Below, piece by piece: positions 1-6,544 of a DNA stretch of 11,526 bases (its first letter is position 1; every line of letters starts with the position of its first letter). A program made the position numbers and the translations under genes. A model generated the notes under the pieces. The model ran no database searches. It was not told where the DNA came from and was given only the letters and a program-made list of their open reading frames with translations. The DNA comes from Acidimicrobiia bacterium (GTDB taxonomy: Bacteria; Actinomycetota; Acidimicrobiia; Spongiisociales; ZC4RG35): the NCBI GenBank assembly GCA_009377735.1, contig WHTL01000106.1, positions 1 to 11,526 of the forward strand, read 5' to 3'.

Positions 1-11
1 AGGGAGATAGT

Positions 12-227
12 GTGCCTCGAGCCCCGTATCTTCGTCAGTTGGTCGATCTCGATTACATCGTCTCCCGGCTTGGTGAGTTGTGGACCACCAGAGAGGACAT
101 CGTCGATTGGCTCACCTCCCCCAACGGGTTCCTCGACATGGTAGAACCGATCGACGTCGTCGTTGATGAGGGACCACGTCGAGTCCTAGACGCTATCGAC
201 GCGGAACGAGCCGGCTCCTACGTTTGA
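12..227 (+). CDS. DUF2384-like (Xre/MbcA/ParS toxin-binding) antitoxin of a RES toxin
   Basis: Predicted antitoxin of 71 residues, possibly partial. It has the features of the C-terminal toxin-binding region of Xre/MbcA/ParS-type antitoxins: WTTREDIVDWLTSPNGFLD (about residues 24-42), a Pro-Ile-Asp turn, then a helix with RRVLDAIDAERAG. In these systems this domain binds and inhibits the RES toxin, and a separate N-terminal helix-turn-helix represses the operon. No HTH is seen here. The GTG start at 12 has a good Shine-Dalgarno sequence (AGGGAG at 1-6), which favours a naturally short protein, but the frame stays open to the left edge, so a longer HTH-bearing form cannot be excluded. Its TGA overlaps the TTG start of the toxin gene (TTGA at 224-227), typical of translationally coupled toxin-antitoxin pairs. 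Family assignment is inferred from motif and partner. Confidence 0.65.
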   Translation: MPRAPYLRQLVDLDYIVSRLGELWTTREDIVDWLTSPNGFLDMVEPIDVVVDEGPRRVLDAIDAERAGSYV

Positions 228-805
228 GTCGCTACTGGAGAGTCGTCCCCTACCTCGACGACGCTGCACCGGGCAGTGACGGTCACCCTCTCTATGTGCC
301 GCGGGCCTATCAGGGCCACGGCCGATGGGACAATCCTGATCACTACACCATCACCTACCTCTCCGAAACCCCCGAAGGTGCGATAGGCGAAACCTTCGCC
401 AACAGGTCGACGTGGACGGAGTCCATGTTCGACGCCTCCGGCATCGCCGAGGGAATGCGTCGGGCTCTAGTCGAGTATGAGACGACCACTGCCGTGGACC
501 TGGTCAACCTCGACGACCCCGCCGTGCTTTCCGAACTGGGAATCCGATCGGTAAGTCAGCTGCTAGGGCGAAACCGTGAATCCACCCAGCAGTTCGCCCT
601 AACCGAGTACCTCAAAGGTAAAACACACGGGTTGAGAAGCGTGAGCTATCACCTTCCCCACTGGTTCATCGTCGGCATGTGGGCCGACGATGACCAAAAC
701 GGCCCGTTCCGCGACCTCCTCGAAATCGTCCAAATCGAGGAACTCACCCTCGGCATCCCAGTAGTCGTCACCGCCGCCGAGGCGTTGCGAAGACACCTCC
801 CCTGA
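224..805 (+). CDS. RES-domain toxin (NAD+-degrading family)
   Basis: A 193-residue RES-domain protein. Characterised members of the family (for example the Pseudomonas putida Res and Mycobacterium MbcT toxins) deplete cellular NAD+. The N-terminal half shows the family signature GRWDNP...TYLSETPEGAIGETF. R34, Y45 and E56 have the 11-12 residue spacing of the family's conserved Arg-Tyr-Glu, and GLRSVSYH near residue 137 provides the later conserved serine region. The length is ordinary for a complete toxin. The start is TTG at 224, inside the stop of the antitoxin gene (4-bp overlap). There is no separate ribosome-binding site, so translation is probably coupled. I infer an NAD+ glycohydrolase/phosphorylase-type toxin held inactive by the upstream product. 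Repeat copy A begins about 100 bp downstream, so this pair may be the cargo of a cassette to the left of that repeat. Confidence 0.88.
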   Translation: MSRYWRVVPYLDDAAPGSDGHPLYVPRAYQGHGRWDNPDHYTITYLSETPEGAIGETFANRSTWTESMFDASGIAEGMRRALVEYETTTAVDLVNLDDPAVLSELGIRSVSQLLGRNRESTQQFALTEYLKGKTHGLRSVSYHLPHWFIVGMWADDDQNGPFRDLLEIVQIEELTLGIPVVVTAAEALRRHLP

Positions 806-870
806 CCTGGCCACACGACGGCTACTCCTTGCGCCTTCTCCTCGATCAACCTTGGCTCACATCAGGGGTG

Positions 871-887
871 TCGTCGAGCCTCGACGA
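871..887. terminator. Inverted repeat downstream of the RES gene
   Basis: TCGTCGAG and CTCGACGA are perfect inverted repeats separated by one base. Folded as RNA, this gives a 6-bp stem with a 5-nt loop about 65 nt after the toxin stop codon. There is no T-run, so it is at best a weak or Rho-dependent terminator. It could equally be a protein-binding palindrome. The rest of 806-907 holds no recognisable gene. Confidence 0.25.
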
Positions 888-907
888 AGGTCGACGAGCG
901 AGAGCCT

Positions 908-1193
908 GACGAAGTTTGTGAAGCGCGGTTTCTTCGTTGATAATGAGTCTCAATTCGCCAGGAATTCTTGAGACAGCGTGAGACACGTTGAGACAGGCCA
1001 AAAAGGCGCTTGACCTGGGTGAATACCAATCTAGCGGGTGTAGTTCAATGGTAGAATATGAGCTTCCCAAGCTCAACGACACGCACCCCGAGCAGCCCCT
1101 GACCAGGGCAAACGCGTCCATCCGTGCGCTAGTGTGCCAGAAACTCGCCAGAATGTGGAACGATAGCGGTCCGGAAAGGCAGTCGCTTCAGGG
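908..1193 (+). repeat. Copy A of the ~285-bp tRNA-Gly-half repeat (putative att-type junction)
   Basis: First of three direct copies of a composite repeat. Order of parts: a variable left edge ending in CGTTGATAATGAG; an inverted repeat GTCTCAA (947-953) / TTGAGAC (968-974); three TGAGACA motifs at 969, 979 and 989, exactly 10 bp apart; TTGACCTGGG at about 1010; the 41-nt tRNA-Gly 5' half (1034-1074); TGACCAGGGCAAACGCG (about 1100-1116); and GCCAGAAACTCGCCAG at about 1136-1151. The far right edge is more diverged than in copies B and C and lacks the perfect TTGCCAGA/TCTGGCAA pair. The stop codon of the minus-strand gene ending at 1188 lies inside the last conserved bases (TTCAGG). I read the unit as an attachment site or cassette junction because short motifs recur on both sides of an invariant tRNA-derived core. 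This function is inferred. Confidence 0.8.
1034..1074 (+). pseudogene. tRNA-Gly(CCC) 5' half, copy A
   Basis: Forty-one nucleotides match the 5' part of a bacterial tRNA-Gly: acceptor strand GCGGGTG, D-arm GTTC-AATGGTA-GAAT, and anticodon arm TGAGC-TTCCCAA-GCTC with anticodon CCC at 1066-1068. The T-arm (GGTTCGA...) and the 3' acceptor strand are absent, so this cannot be a working tRNA. The stretch is identical in all three copies in the window. Confidence 0.85.
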
Positions 1194-2075
1194 TGACTCC
1201 TCCCGTGCGTCGGCTTGGTGGACTTCATTGTTCACGACTGGTACCGAGATCCGTGAGAACTCGTCTAGGAAACGACTTAGCATCTCTTGGGTTCGTTCGT
1301 ACGCGAGCGAAAACGCGGGCAGCGAACCTTTAACAAAGTCGGCGGCCGGGGACCCTGGTGATAGCCGGTCCGCCACCAGAATGATTGAATTACCGAGTCG
1401 CCGACAATGCTCGAAAACTTCAATGAACCCACGGTCGAGGGACAATAGGTCGTCGCTCTCAACGTGACCTTTGGCGAGAGAGACATGCAAGGGTGGATCG
1501 GGGTTCACGTGGAGTGCGGCGCTATGTGCTTTGTAATCGGACGCGGCGCTGGGGGAATTGAGATCACCAATTCCAATCTTCTTGAGATATTTGCGCAGAG
1601 CCGCTGGCGTAAACTCCCTTCTTCGAGTTCGCTCGTCGCCTGTGAGCCACAGATCCATTCGGTCCGGGTCAGCAAAGAACGAGAGCAGCAACAGTTCGAT
1701 TTCCATTACATCGCGCATTGCATCTGAGGCAACACCCGGATAACCGGTGAGCGCCGCTTCGATCGCCGTCTCCACATCTGCAATGGCACGTTCGATCAGG
1801 AAAGCGATGCGTTCGAGGTTTCGATCGTCACGGAACACCTCCGCGCACGCATCGAGATGCGCTAGTAGCTCTTCAAGGCCAGCGAATCGTACTCCCTCTC
1901 GCATGAGTTCTACACGCTCGGTGCGGAGATTCGATCCGGTGATCAGTCGTTCTGCGAGTCTAGGGTGTGACTTTTGGAGGAATCCGAGAGCATTGTCATA
2001 CGGCCTATCCGTCACAATCTCATGAGTATCGCGCAGATCGCTCAATCGAACCAACAAGCGAGGGGGCCACGTCAC
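1188..2075 (-). CDS. Hypothetical protein, 295 aa, weakly HEPN-like
   Basis: I do not recognise the family. The protein is soluble and mostly helical, with no signal peptide or membrane segment. Two stretches recall HEPN-like and DUF5677-type proteins of defence islands: an acidic/hydrophobic helix RDVMEIELLLLSFFADP (about 121-137) followed by W143, and SDYKAHSAALHVNP (about 179-192), which resembles the tyrosine-serine-His helix near the end of such domains. No classical Rx4-6H motif is evident, so this is only a hint. The GTG start at 2075 is the first possible start after a stop, and the AGGAA just before it is too close to be a good ribosome-binding site, so the true start may be further in or the 5' end may be damaged. 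The gene lies downstream of the frameshifted DFS-motif gene and ends inside repeat copy A. Confidence 0.7.
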   Translation of the reverse strand: MTWPPRLLVRLSDLRDTHEIVTDRPYDNALGFLQKSHPRLAERLITGSNLRTERVELMREGVRFAGLEELLAHLDACAEVFRDDRNLERIAFLIERAIADVETAIEAALTGYPGVASDAMRDVMEIELLLLSFFADPDRMDLWLTGDERTRRREFTPAALRKYLKKIGIGDLNSPSAASDYKAHSAALHVNPDPPLHVSLAKGHVESDDLLSLDRGFIEVFEHCRRLGNSIILVADRLSPGSPAADFVKGSLPAFSLAYERTQEMLSRFLDEFSRISVPVVNNEVHQADAREESP

Positions 2076-2094
2076 TTCCTATCTCAGCGTTGGC

Positions 2095-2181
2095 TCACAA
2101 TCGTCCGGACACGACCGTCACTCTCACATGCTCGCGCTTTTCTAGCATCACCTCGTGGTTGGAGTCGGTTTCGTTTGCCAT
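2095..2181 (-). CDS. Short reading frame, possible damaged 5' part of the 295-aa gene
   Basis: Twenty-eight codons (MANETDSNHEVMLEKREHV and onward, ending VSGRL) between two minus-strand genes. It ends 19 bp before the GTG of the 295-aa gene and lies in another frame. No ribosome-binding site sits at normal distance from the ATG. It could be a separate tiny gene, the original N-terminus of the downstream protein cut off by a stop and a frameshift, or chance. The missing ribosome-binding site of the downstream gene slightly favours the damaged N-terminus. Confidence 0.25.
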   Translation of the reverse strand: MANETDSNHEVMLEKREHVRVTVVSGRL

Positions 2182-2302
2182 GGGGTAAGCGTGCTGCAGC
2201 CTCTCCCCAACGTTTACGAGCGCTTCGGAACTGCGCGGGGCGATGCGTGGTAGGCGTGGGGCAGGGGCACTGCCAATCTCTTGGTGTTCTGTCAACACAG
2301 GC

Positions 2303-2723
2303 TCAAAAGGTGCCTGGCGCGACCGCGCTGTTGAGCGCCGAAAAGTCGATGGCCTTGGCGAGGGCATCCGCCCACTGCTTTTGCGCTGCCATCGCCTGAG
2401 ACGTAGCCCCGGAAATGCGTAAGCGCTTTGTGAGTTGCGGCGATGCGGGAGAAATCGAGAGAGCGCGCGAAGTTCTCGGCGATAGCGTCCTGGGCCTCGA
2501 CGATCTCTTTGAAGGCGTCTGTCACATTGATCGCGCGACGAGCCGCATGGATCGCCGAGAAGTCCATGGAAGCGAGCATGCGCTGGACCGAGGAGAAGGC
2601 GACTAGGGACGGCAGGGGCCAACCGACTTCGGGACTCGCGTCGGCGAGACCTTCTTCGTCGGGCCGGGTGTCCTCCTTCTCCGCACCCTTTCGCTTATCG
2701 GATGGTTCTAGATCGTTACTCAC
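2303..2723 (-). CDS. Hypothetical protein with three DFS motifs, interrupted by one frameshift
   Basis: Read with one base removed from the C4 run at 2407-2410, this gives a continuous 139-residue protein: a charged, disordered-looking N-terminus (about 35 residues), then a helical region with three copies of a motif, SMDFSAIHAA, SLDFSRIAAT and AIDFSALNSA, roughly 35 residues apart, ending in ...APGTF. As sequenced, the frame switches after ALTHFRG and runs into a nonsense tail stopping at 2292. The continuation ATSQAMAAQKQWADALAKA in the shifted frame is clearly the genuine one, because it contains the third motif. The family is not recognised. It lies upstream of the 295-aa gene on the same strand, in the cassette between repeats A and B. 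The motifs suggest a helical-repeat or self-associating protein (inference). Confidence 0.6.
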
Positions 2724-2810
2724 GATGCCCTAGTCTCGCAGCATCAAGTGACATGTATACGAAGCATTGCCACGAGGGCATGCATTTCGTTGGCAAAGCT
2801 GCCGTTGAAC

Positions 2811-3090
2811 GACGAAGCTCGTGGGGCCCCAATTTCTTCGGTGATAATGAGTCTCAATTCGCCAGAAAAGTCTTGAGACACGGTGAGACATGCGAACGAT
2901 GGCTACCCAGGTACAATGCCCTCTCAAGCGGGTGTAGTTCAATGGTAGAATATGAGCTTCCCAAGCTCCAACGCTCCTCCCAGGAAACACCCTCTGACCA
3001 GGGCAAGCGCGGTTGCTGGTCCCACAGATTGCCAGAAACTCACCAGATACCTCCCAACTGAATTTGGGTCTGGCAAGATTTCAGAAACGT
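2811..3090 (+). repeat. Copy B of the ~285-bp tRNA-Gly-half repeat (putative att-type junction)
   Basis: Second copy, same orientation as A and C. It has GATAATGAGTCTCAATTCGC (2843-2862), two phased TGAGACA motifs (2874 and 2884; the third is lost), and the tRNA-Gly half at 2928-2968. After the half come TGACCAGGGCAAGCGCG (about 2996-3012) and the perfect inverted repeat TTGCCAGA (3029-3036) / TCTGGCAA (3069-3076), with an inner stem CCCAA (3053-3057) / TTGGG (3064-3068). A perfect -10-like TACAAT lies at 2912-2917, 10 nt before the tRNA half, but there is no convincing -35. This may be a relic of the tRNA promoter. The sequence 2724-2810 to the left shows no gene. Confidence 0.8.
2928..2968 (+). 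pseudogene. tRNA-Gly(CCC) 5' half, copy B
   Basis: Same 41 nt as in the other copies: acceptor strand, D-arm and anticodon arm, with anticodon CCC. The sequence after it (CAACGCTCCT) matches copy C and does not resemble a T-arm. It is a tRNA fragment, not a functional gene. Confidence 0.85.
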
Positions 3091-3136
3091 CTCGGATTAG
3101 CAGGGGGGGCGATGGTCAATGAGAGCCGTGGTCGAG

Positions 3137-4312
3137 CTATTTGGTGCCTGGGGTTCCCGGAATCTCCACGTTCCCGTACACCGCTTCGAAGATTCGTGAT
3201 GCTTCGTAGATTCTGTTGCGCTCGCGGCCTGTCACCTCGGCTAGTTCTCCTCTCTCGACCAGGGTGTCGATGGCGGCCTGGGCGGTTGGTCGGGTGATCC
3301 CGAGTAGCTGCTCGACGCGTGCCGCCGTGACGATAGGTATCGAGAAGAGGTGCTCGGCGAGTTGGACGACCGAGTTGGGTCGGCCCTCGTCGAGGAGTTG
3401 ACTGCGAAGATCGATTTGGAGCTCGACCAGCCGAACGGTTCTTTCCTCTGCATCGCGGGCTTGCTGGCGGACACCACGGAGGAAGAAGTCGATCCAAGGT
3501 GTGAGATCGCCCTTCTGGCTGGTCGCGAGAAGAAGGTCATAGTACTGGGACCGATATTGCTCGAAGTAGGCAGAGAGATAGAGCAACGGCTGAGACAGGG
3601 CTCCACGGAGGACCAACATCACCGGGATGAGGAGACGACCGATTCGTCCGTTGCCGTCCAGGAAGGGGTGTATGGCCTCGAACTGGTAATGCGCCACTGC
3701 AAGCTGGACCAACAATGGCATGTCCTTTTCGTGGAGGAACCGCTCCAGATCCGTGAGAGCTTCGACCATCACATCGGGTGGTGGCGGCACGAATGCTGCG
3801 TCCTCGAGCGTCACTCCCCCGATCCACACCGGAGACTCTCGCAGGTCGCCGGGACGTCGATGCTGGCCGCGAACCCCCGACAGCAGCAGTTCATGCATGT
3901 CGCGCAGGAGGCGGATCGACACCGGGAACCCCTCGGCGGCGCGCTGCAGGCCGTGCTCCATCGCTGCCACATAGTTGCCGACCTCACGTGCGTCATCGGA
4001 TTCCTCGCCACCGGGTACCTGGCCGGCTTCGAAACGGAGCAGCTGGGACACATTGGTCTTCGTACCCTCGATCCGGGAGCTCAGCACAGCCTCCAACCGA
4101 AGATGAGGTCCCATCAGGAGATGCGGGTTGGGAAGGAGACGCCCCACACCACCAAGACGATGCACCGCTCCAGTCGCCTCGTCCAAAAGACCCACCGTGT
4201 CTGGCGACAGGTCAAGACGCCTGGGAACGGGATTCGGGAAGAACGCCCAGTACCCTTCGAGCGTTCTCCGCACACTCCCCCTCTCATCAGATGTGAAGGC
4301 GTCCGGTTGCAT
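3137..4312 (-). CDS. Fic-domain protein (AMPylase-type) with C-terminal winged helix
   Basis: Intact 391-residue Fic protein. Fic enzymes usually transfer AMP from ATP to a hydroxyl side chain of a target protein. The active-site motif HPFLDGNGRIGR lies at residues 215-226 and fits HxFx(D/E)GNGRxxR exactly, so catalytic H215 is present. The N-terminal region carries SSRIEG at 78-83, matching the inhibitory motif (S/T)xxxE(G/N) with E82, which makes it a class II, self-inhibited Fic. The C-terminal about 80 residues (EQLLGITRPTAQAAIDTLVE, about 334-353, then RIYEA) look like a winged-helix DNA-binding domain, suggesting autoregulation. The ATG at 4312 has AGGA 4 nt upstream. The gene is transcribed toward repeat copy B and stops about 45 bp from it. 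It may be housekeeping stress regulation or a toxin-like cassette cargo. The family is certain; the target is unknown. Confidence 0.93.
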   Translation of the reverse strand: MQPDAFTSDERGSVRRTLEGYWAFFPNPVPRRLDLSPDTVGLLDEATGAVHRLGGVGRLLPNPHLLMGPHLRLEAVLSSRIEGTKTNVSQLLRFEAGQVPGGEESDDAREVGNYVAAMEHGLQRAAEGFPVSIRLLRDMHELLLSGVRGQHRRPGDLRESPVWIGGVTLEDAAFVPPPPDVMVEALTDLERFLHEKDMPLLVQLAVAHYQFEAIHPFLDGNGRIGRLLIPVMLVLRGALSQPLLYLSAYFEQYRSQYYDLLLATSQKGDLTPWIDFFLRGVRQQARDAEERTVRLVELQIDLRSQLLDEGRPNSVVQLAEHLFSIPIVTAARVEQLLGITRPTAQAAIDTLVERGELAEVTGRERNRIYEASRIFEAVYGNVEIPGTPGTK

Positions 4313-4399
4313 GATGTCCTGTGAAACTGGCCTTTAACAGAATCCCAGCTTACTAAAGCAAACCCACAAATACTTTAATAACGTCCCTCTCAGTGAAAG

Positions 4400-4797
4400 C
4401 CATCTGAGGTTCTGTGTACAAGCCGAGATCTTTTGCTCGGCACTGGTCGGTCTGATGCGGTACTTCAATTCCAATCTGTCGAAAAGAGACTGCACAGACA
4501 GATCGATATCTTCCAGGCCGGAAACAAGGGCAGCGGGGAGGTTTGTATGTTCGAGTGCCATGGGGACATGGTCTGCGACCCGAATTCGCGAGATTGAGAT
4601 TACCTCCTCACCTTCCTCGATCACCAGCCGGTTGGCGACGGTGAGGTCGGCCGGACCGATGAGTACCTCGACGGAGCGGGATCCCGGCTGCATTCCCTGG
4701 GACCGAATATCCCGAGAAAAGAGCTGCTCATCGCTTCGGCCTGCATTAGTTGTGGTTCGGTGACGAAGGTTCCGCGCCCGGGTGCTCCGGCGGGGTA
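4400..4797 (-). pseudogene. Decayed GntR-family regulator, UTRA effector-binding domain
   Basis: Remnant of a HutC/GntR-type repressor. Going down the minus strand, GAPGRGTFVTEPQLMQAE (the wing end of the GntR DNA-binding domain) is in one frame. After a one-base loss in the AAAA run at 4717-4720 it continues in another frame as FSRDIRSQGMQPGSRSVEVL and GPADLTVANRLVIEEGEEVI, ...MALEHTNLP..., ...RPTSAEQKI, which is typical UTRA sequence. The recognition helix and everything before it are gone (a stop lies at 4798-4800), and the last third of the UTRA domain is replaced by unrelated sequence after SAEQKIS. It therefore cannot bind DNA. UTRA domains normally sense a small sugar or amino-acid-like effector. 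The remnant follows the Fic start codon closely but is unrelated to it. Confidence 0.75.
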
Positions 4798-4857
4798 TCA
4801 GGGGAGAATGGATGAGCGACCCCACCCCGGACTCACCATCGAGGAAGGGCTTCGCAC

Positions 4858-4953
4858 TCAGAGGGTGATGGTGTTTGTCGGAAGGGCGGGCCGAGTCATT
4901 ATGGCGGTCGAGACATTGGCCTGTGCACCCCGAATGTTGTCCGAGTAGGTCAT
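4858..4953 (-). CDS. Possible small protein, 31 aa
   Basis: Short frame beginning MTYSDNIRGAQANVSTAIM. It has a good ribosome-binding site (GGGAG, 4 nt before the ATG). The beginning recalls small proteins that start with a SDNI-x-G-x-x-x-N-V pattern, but the rest is too short to assign. It may be a truncated relic of a longer gene. Nothing else convincing was found in 4798-5145. Confidence 0.3.
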   Translation of the reverse strand: MTYSDNIRGAQANVSTAIMTRPALPTNTITL

Positions 4954-5145
4954 GGTGTCTCCCAACTTGAGGTCTCTACCCAGCGGTACGTGCGTCCCGG
5001 ATGGACCCCGCGGAGGCAGTGCGCCCCTCCACGTAGTGGTCGTGAAGCCGCTCACGCGCGAGAACAGTATCTACTGTGCCTCCCACGCCCGGCGGAGCGG
5101 GGTGTCGGTGGTGGGGGGCGCTCTCGCGATGTATTCAAGAGCACG

Positions 5146-5597
5146 TTAGCGCGTGTCGCCGGTGAGGTGGTGGAGATAGGCCAGTGCGGCCTCTACGGAG
5201 AATGGGTCTCCGGTGCGCTCCTCGAACGTGGAGGGCAATTGCGTCCACACCGCTCCATCCCAACCGGTCCTTCGACACCAAGCTCCGACGACGCCACCAG
5301 TGACTTCCGTCTCGTTCCCATTGAGATCCGTACATCCGATGTTACGAATCGGGCAACCCTCCCGGGAAGCGAGGTCCACCCGCCCTTCCTCGAGGTGGGT
5401 TGCGGTTGCAAGTGCCGACCAGCTGGGCACCATCTCTCCATGGTCGTGATCGATGATGAGGGAGAGACGTCCGTCCCGGGCGATCCTGGCGAACTCGATG
5501 GGGATGGTCGGTCCGTTGGGTGCCCATGGGCCATGGTGGGGAAGCTCTCGGGGGGACCAGATCAACGACCCCATCCGATGAAGGCGATCCTCATCAT
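5146..5597 (-). CDS. Gamma-glutamylcyclotransferase-like protein, interrupted near its N-terminus
   Basis: Likely member of a GGCT/AIG2-like fold family, resembling actinobacterial proteins that begin like MRIAFIGYGSLIWDP. The natural start is probably the ATG at 5597, with AGGA 5 nt upstream and 6 bp after the stop of the VOC gene. It gives MMRIAFIGWG and then shifts frame. Adding one base to the C4 run at 5569-5572 restores GSLIWSPRELPHHGPW, then PIEFARIARDGRLSLIIDHD, a Trp-Ser-Ala segment, a DLASREG segment carrying the probable acidic residue, and a C-terminal ...LAYLHHLTGDTR (150 residues). Without the repair, a TTG at 5631 overlapping the VOC gene keeps the frame open, but its first 20 residues look unlike the family. 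The gene probably forms an operon with the VOC gene. The family call rests on the N-terminal motif and general layout and is moderately sure; the substrate is unknown. Confidence 0.6.
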
Positions 5598-5603
5598 GGG
5601 GTC

Positions 5604-6053
5604 CTAGGGCTGGACGGTTTCCCCGCCCCAATCCTCAGGTGCAACGTCTCGCAACGTCTGCGATAGCAGCCAGCGGTGGCCAGCGAAATCATCGATGGTG
5701 CATTGCCGTTCGCCGTACTCGTAATCGGTCGGCTCATTCACCACGATTGCGCCGTGCGATCTCGCCCGTTCGACTTGGGCGTCGACGTCGTCGACCCGGA
5801 CCAGGATCTCATGGGTGACGACACCCATCTGTGGGGCCTCCTTGTCGTGACGGACATCCGCAATGATGACGGCGCCATTGTCGCCTACCCGCATTTGGGA
5901 GCGATGATCCTCCCCGATCCGAACCCGCTCCACGAAGCCGAACGCCTCTGTGAGCCAGGCAACCGCGGCTCGGACGTCGGGATAGACGAGGACTGGGACC
6001 ACCATTGCCGACGGGATCGAACGATTCTTCACCATCTCGATCAGGGTAGCCAC
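5604..6053 (-). CDS. VOC-fold (glyoxalase/bleomycin-resistance-like) protein
   Basis: About 149 residues with the pattern of PhnB-like VOC proteins: PVLVYPDVRAAVAWLTEAFG (about 20-39), GFVERVRI, the middle strand HEILVRVDDVDAQVERARSHG (about 81-101), and the closing YGERQCTIDDFAGHRWLLSQ (about 112-131). E114 (in YGERQ) is a likely metal ligand. VOC proteins form two beta-alpha-beta-beta-beta modules and may be glyoxalases, dioxygenases or drug-binding proteins; the substrate cannot be told here. The start is uncertain: the GTG at 6053 has GGGGAG too close upstream, and the ATG at about 6035 or the one in ...SAMVV are alternatives. The stop lies 6 bp before the probable start of the cyclotransferase-like gene, which suggests co-transcription. 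Confidence 0.85.
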   Translation of the reverse strand: MATLIEMVKNRSIPSAMVVPVLVYPDVRAAVAWLTEAFGFVERVRIGEDHRSQMRVGDNGAVIIADVRHDKEAPQMGVVTHEILVRVDDVDAQVERARSHGAIVVNEPTDYEYGERQCTIDDFAGHRWLLSQTLRDVAPEDWGGETVQP

Positions 6054-6082
6054 GCTCCCCAGACCGGACGGGTTCTACGGAA

Positions 6083-6093
6083 TTGTCAGACAA
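6083..6093. promoter_or_regulatory. Perfect 11-bp palindrome upstream of the VOC gene
   Basis: TTGTC-A-GACAA lies 30 bp upstream of the first possible VOC start, next to the AT-rich CATATATTCGATA. The position fits an operator or promoter region for the VOC/cyclotransferase pair. No clear -35/-10 pair could be assigned. Confidence 0.25.
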
Positions 6094-6139
6094 CATATAT
6101 TCGATAGGATGACCCGTCGAGATTATGTCGACCTGCTAC

Positions 6140-6480
6140 GCCATTTACGGCTCCATGCAGGGCAAGGCCACCCCAACTCCCGTCGCTTTCTTCCGGTTGC
6201 TCCGGGGCGGGAGATCACGCGGATCGTCGATTCGTAGGATTCGGGCGAGCATTGCCGCCAGCTCTTCTCGAGCGACCGTTCGTTAAGGACAGAACCTTCC
6301 AGGAGCGCATCCATGGACTATGCCCTGGCGAGCACATTGATGTCGTTCTCATGGACCGACTAACCGTCGAAGGTGAAGGCAATGGCATGATCTGCCCGCA
6401 ACCCAAACGCCCGCACCAATAATGAAGCCGTCTGTGGGCAGGTGGCGGGATCGTCCCAGCCAGCTGGCAGACCAAAAAAG
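6140..6480 (-). pseudogene. Heavily decayed gene of unknown family
   Basis: One minus-strand frame reads like real protein but is broken by two TAG codons (6360-6362 and 6318-6320): FGLPAGWDDPATCPQTASL...FGLRADHAIAFTFDG*, then SVHENDINVLARA*, then SMDALLEGSVLNERS. After a further frameshift near 6260 it continues in another frame as REELAAMLARILRIDDPRDL...KKATGVGVALP. I do not recognise the family. The combination of stops and a shift makes real decay more likely than a sequencing slip. The gap 6054-6544 holds nothing else apart from the palindrome and a possible -10 box. Confidence 0.5.
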
Positions 6481-6503
6481 AGAATCTCTGTGAGTGCTGC
6501 CCA

Positions 6504-6509
6504 TATACT
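6504..6509 (+). promoter_or_regulatory. Possible -10 box (TATACT)
   Basis: TATACT lies 35 bp upstream of the ATG at 6545 and differs from the consensus at one position. No recognisable -35 lies 16-18 bp before it, so the call is weak. Confidence 0.25.
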
Positions 6510-6544
6510 CGAAAGGGCCACTGGAGGCCCCAGGAGGAGGGAAC

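Noticed and set aside
1010..1034. TTGACC in copy A as the -35 of a tRNA promoter
   Set aside because: Spacing to any -10-like box is only about 8 bp, and the same motif recurs on the other side of the core, so it is better read as a repeated arm motif.
908..3090. Insertion sequence ends or a transposon
   Set aside because: The copies are direct, not inverted; no transposase gene or target-site duplication was found.
3350..4324. Long plus-strand frame of about 324 codons
   Set aside because: It is antisense to the Fic gene, whose minus-strand product has a complete active-site motif.
5146..5631. TTG at 5631 as the start of the cyclotransferase-like gene
   Set aside because: It would overlap the VOC gene and give a non-homologous leader, whereas the ATG at 5597 has a ribosome-binding site and yields the family-like MRIAFIGWG before the frameshift.
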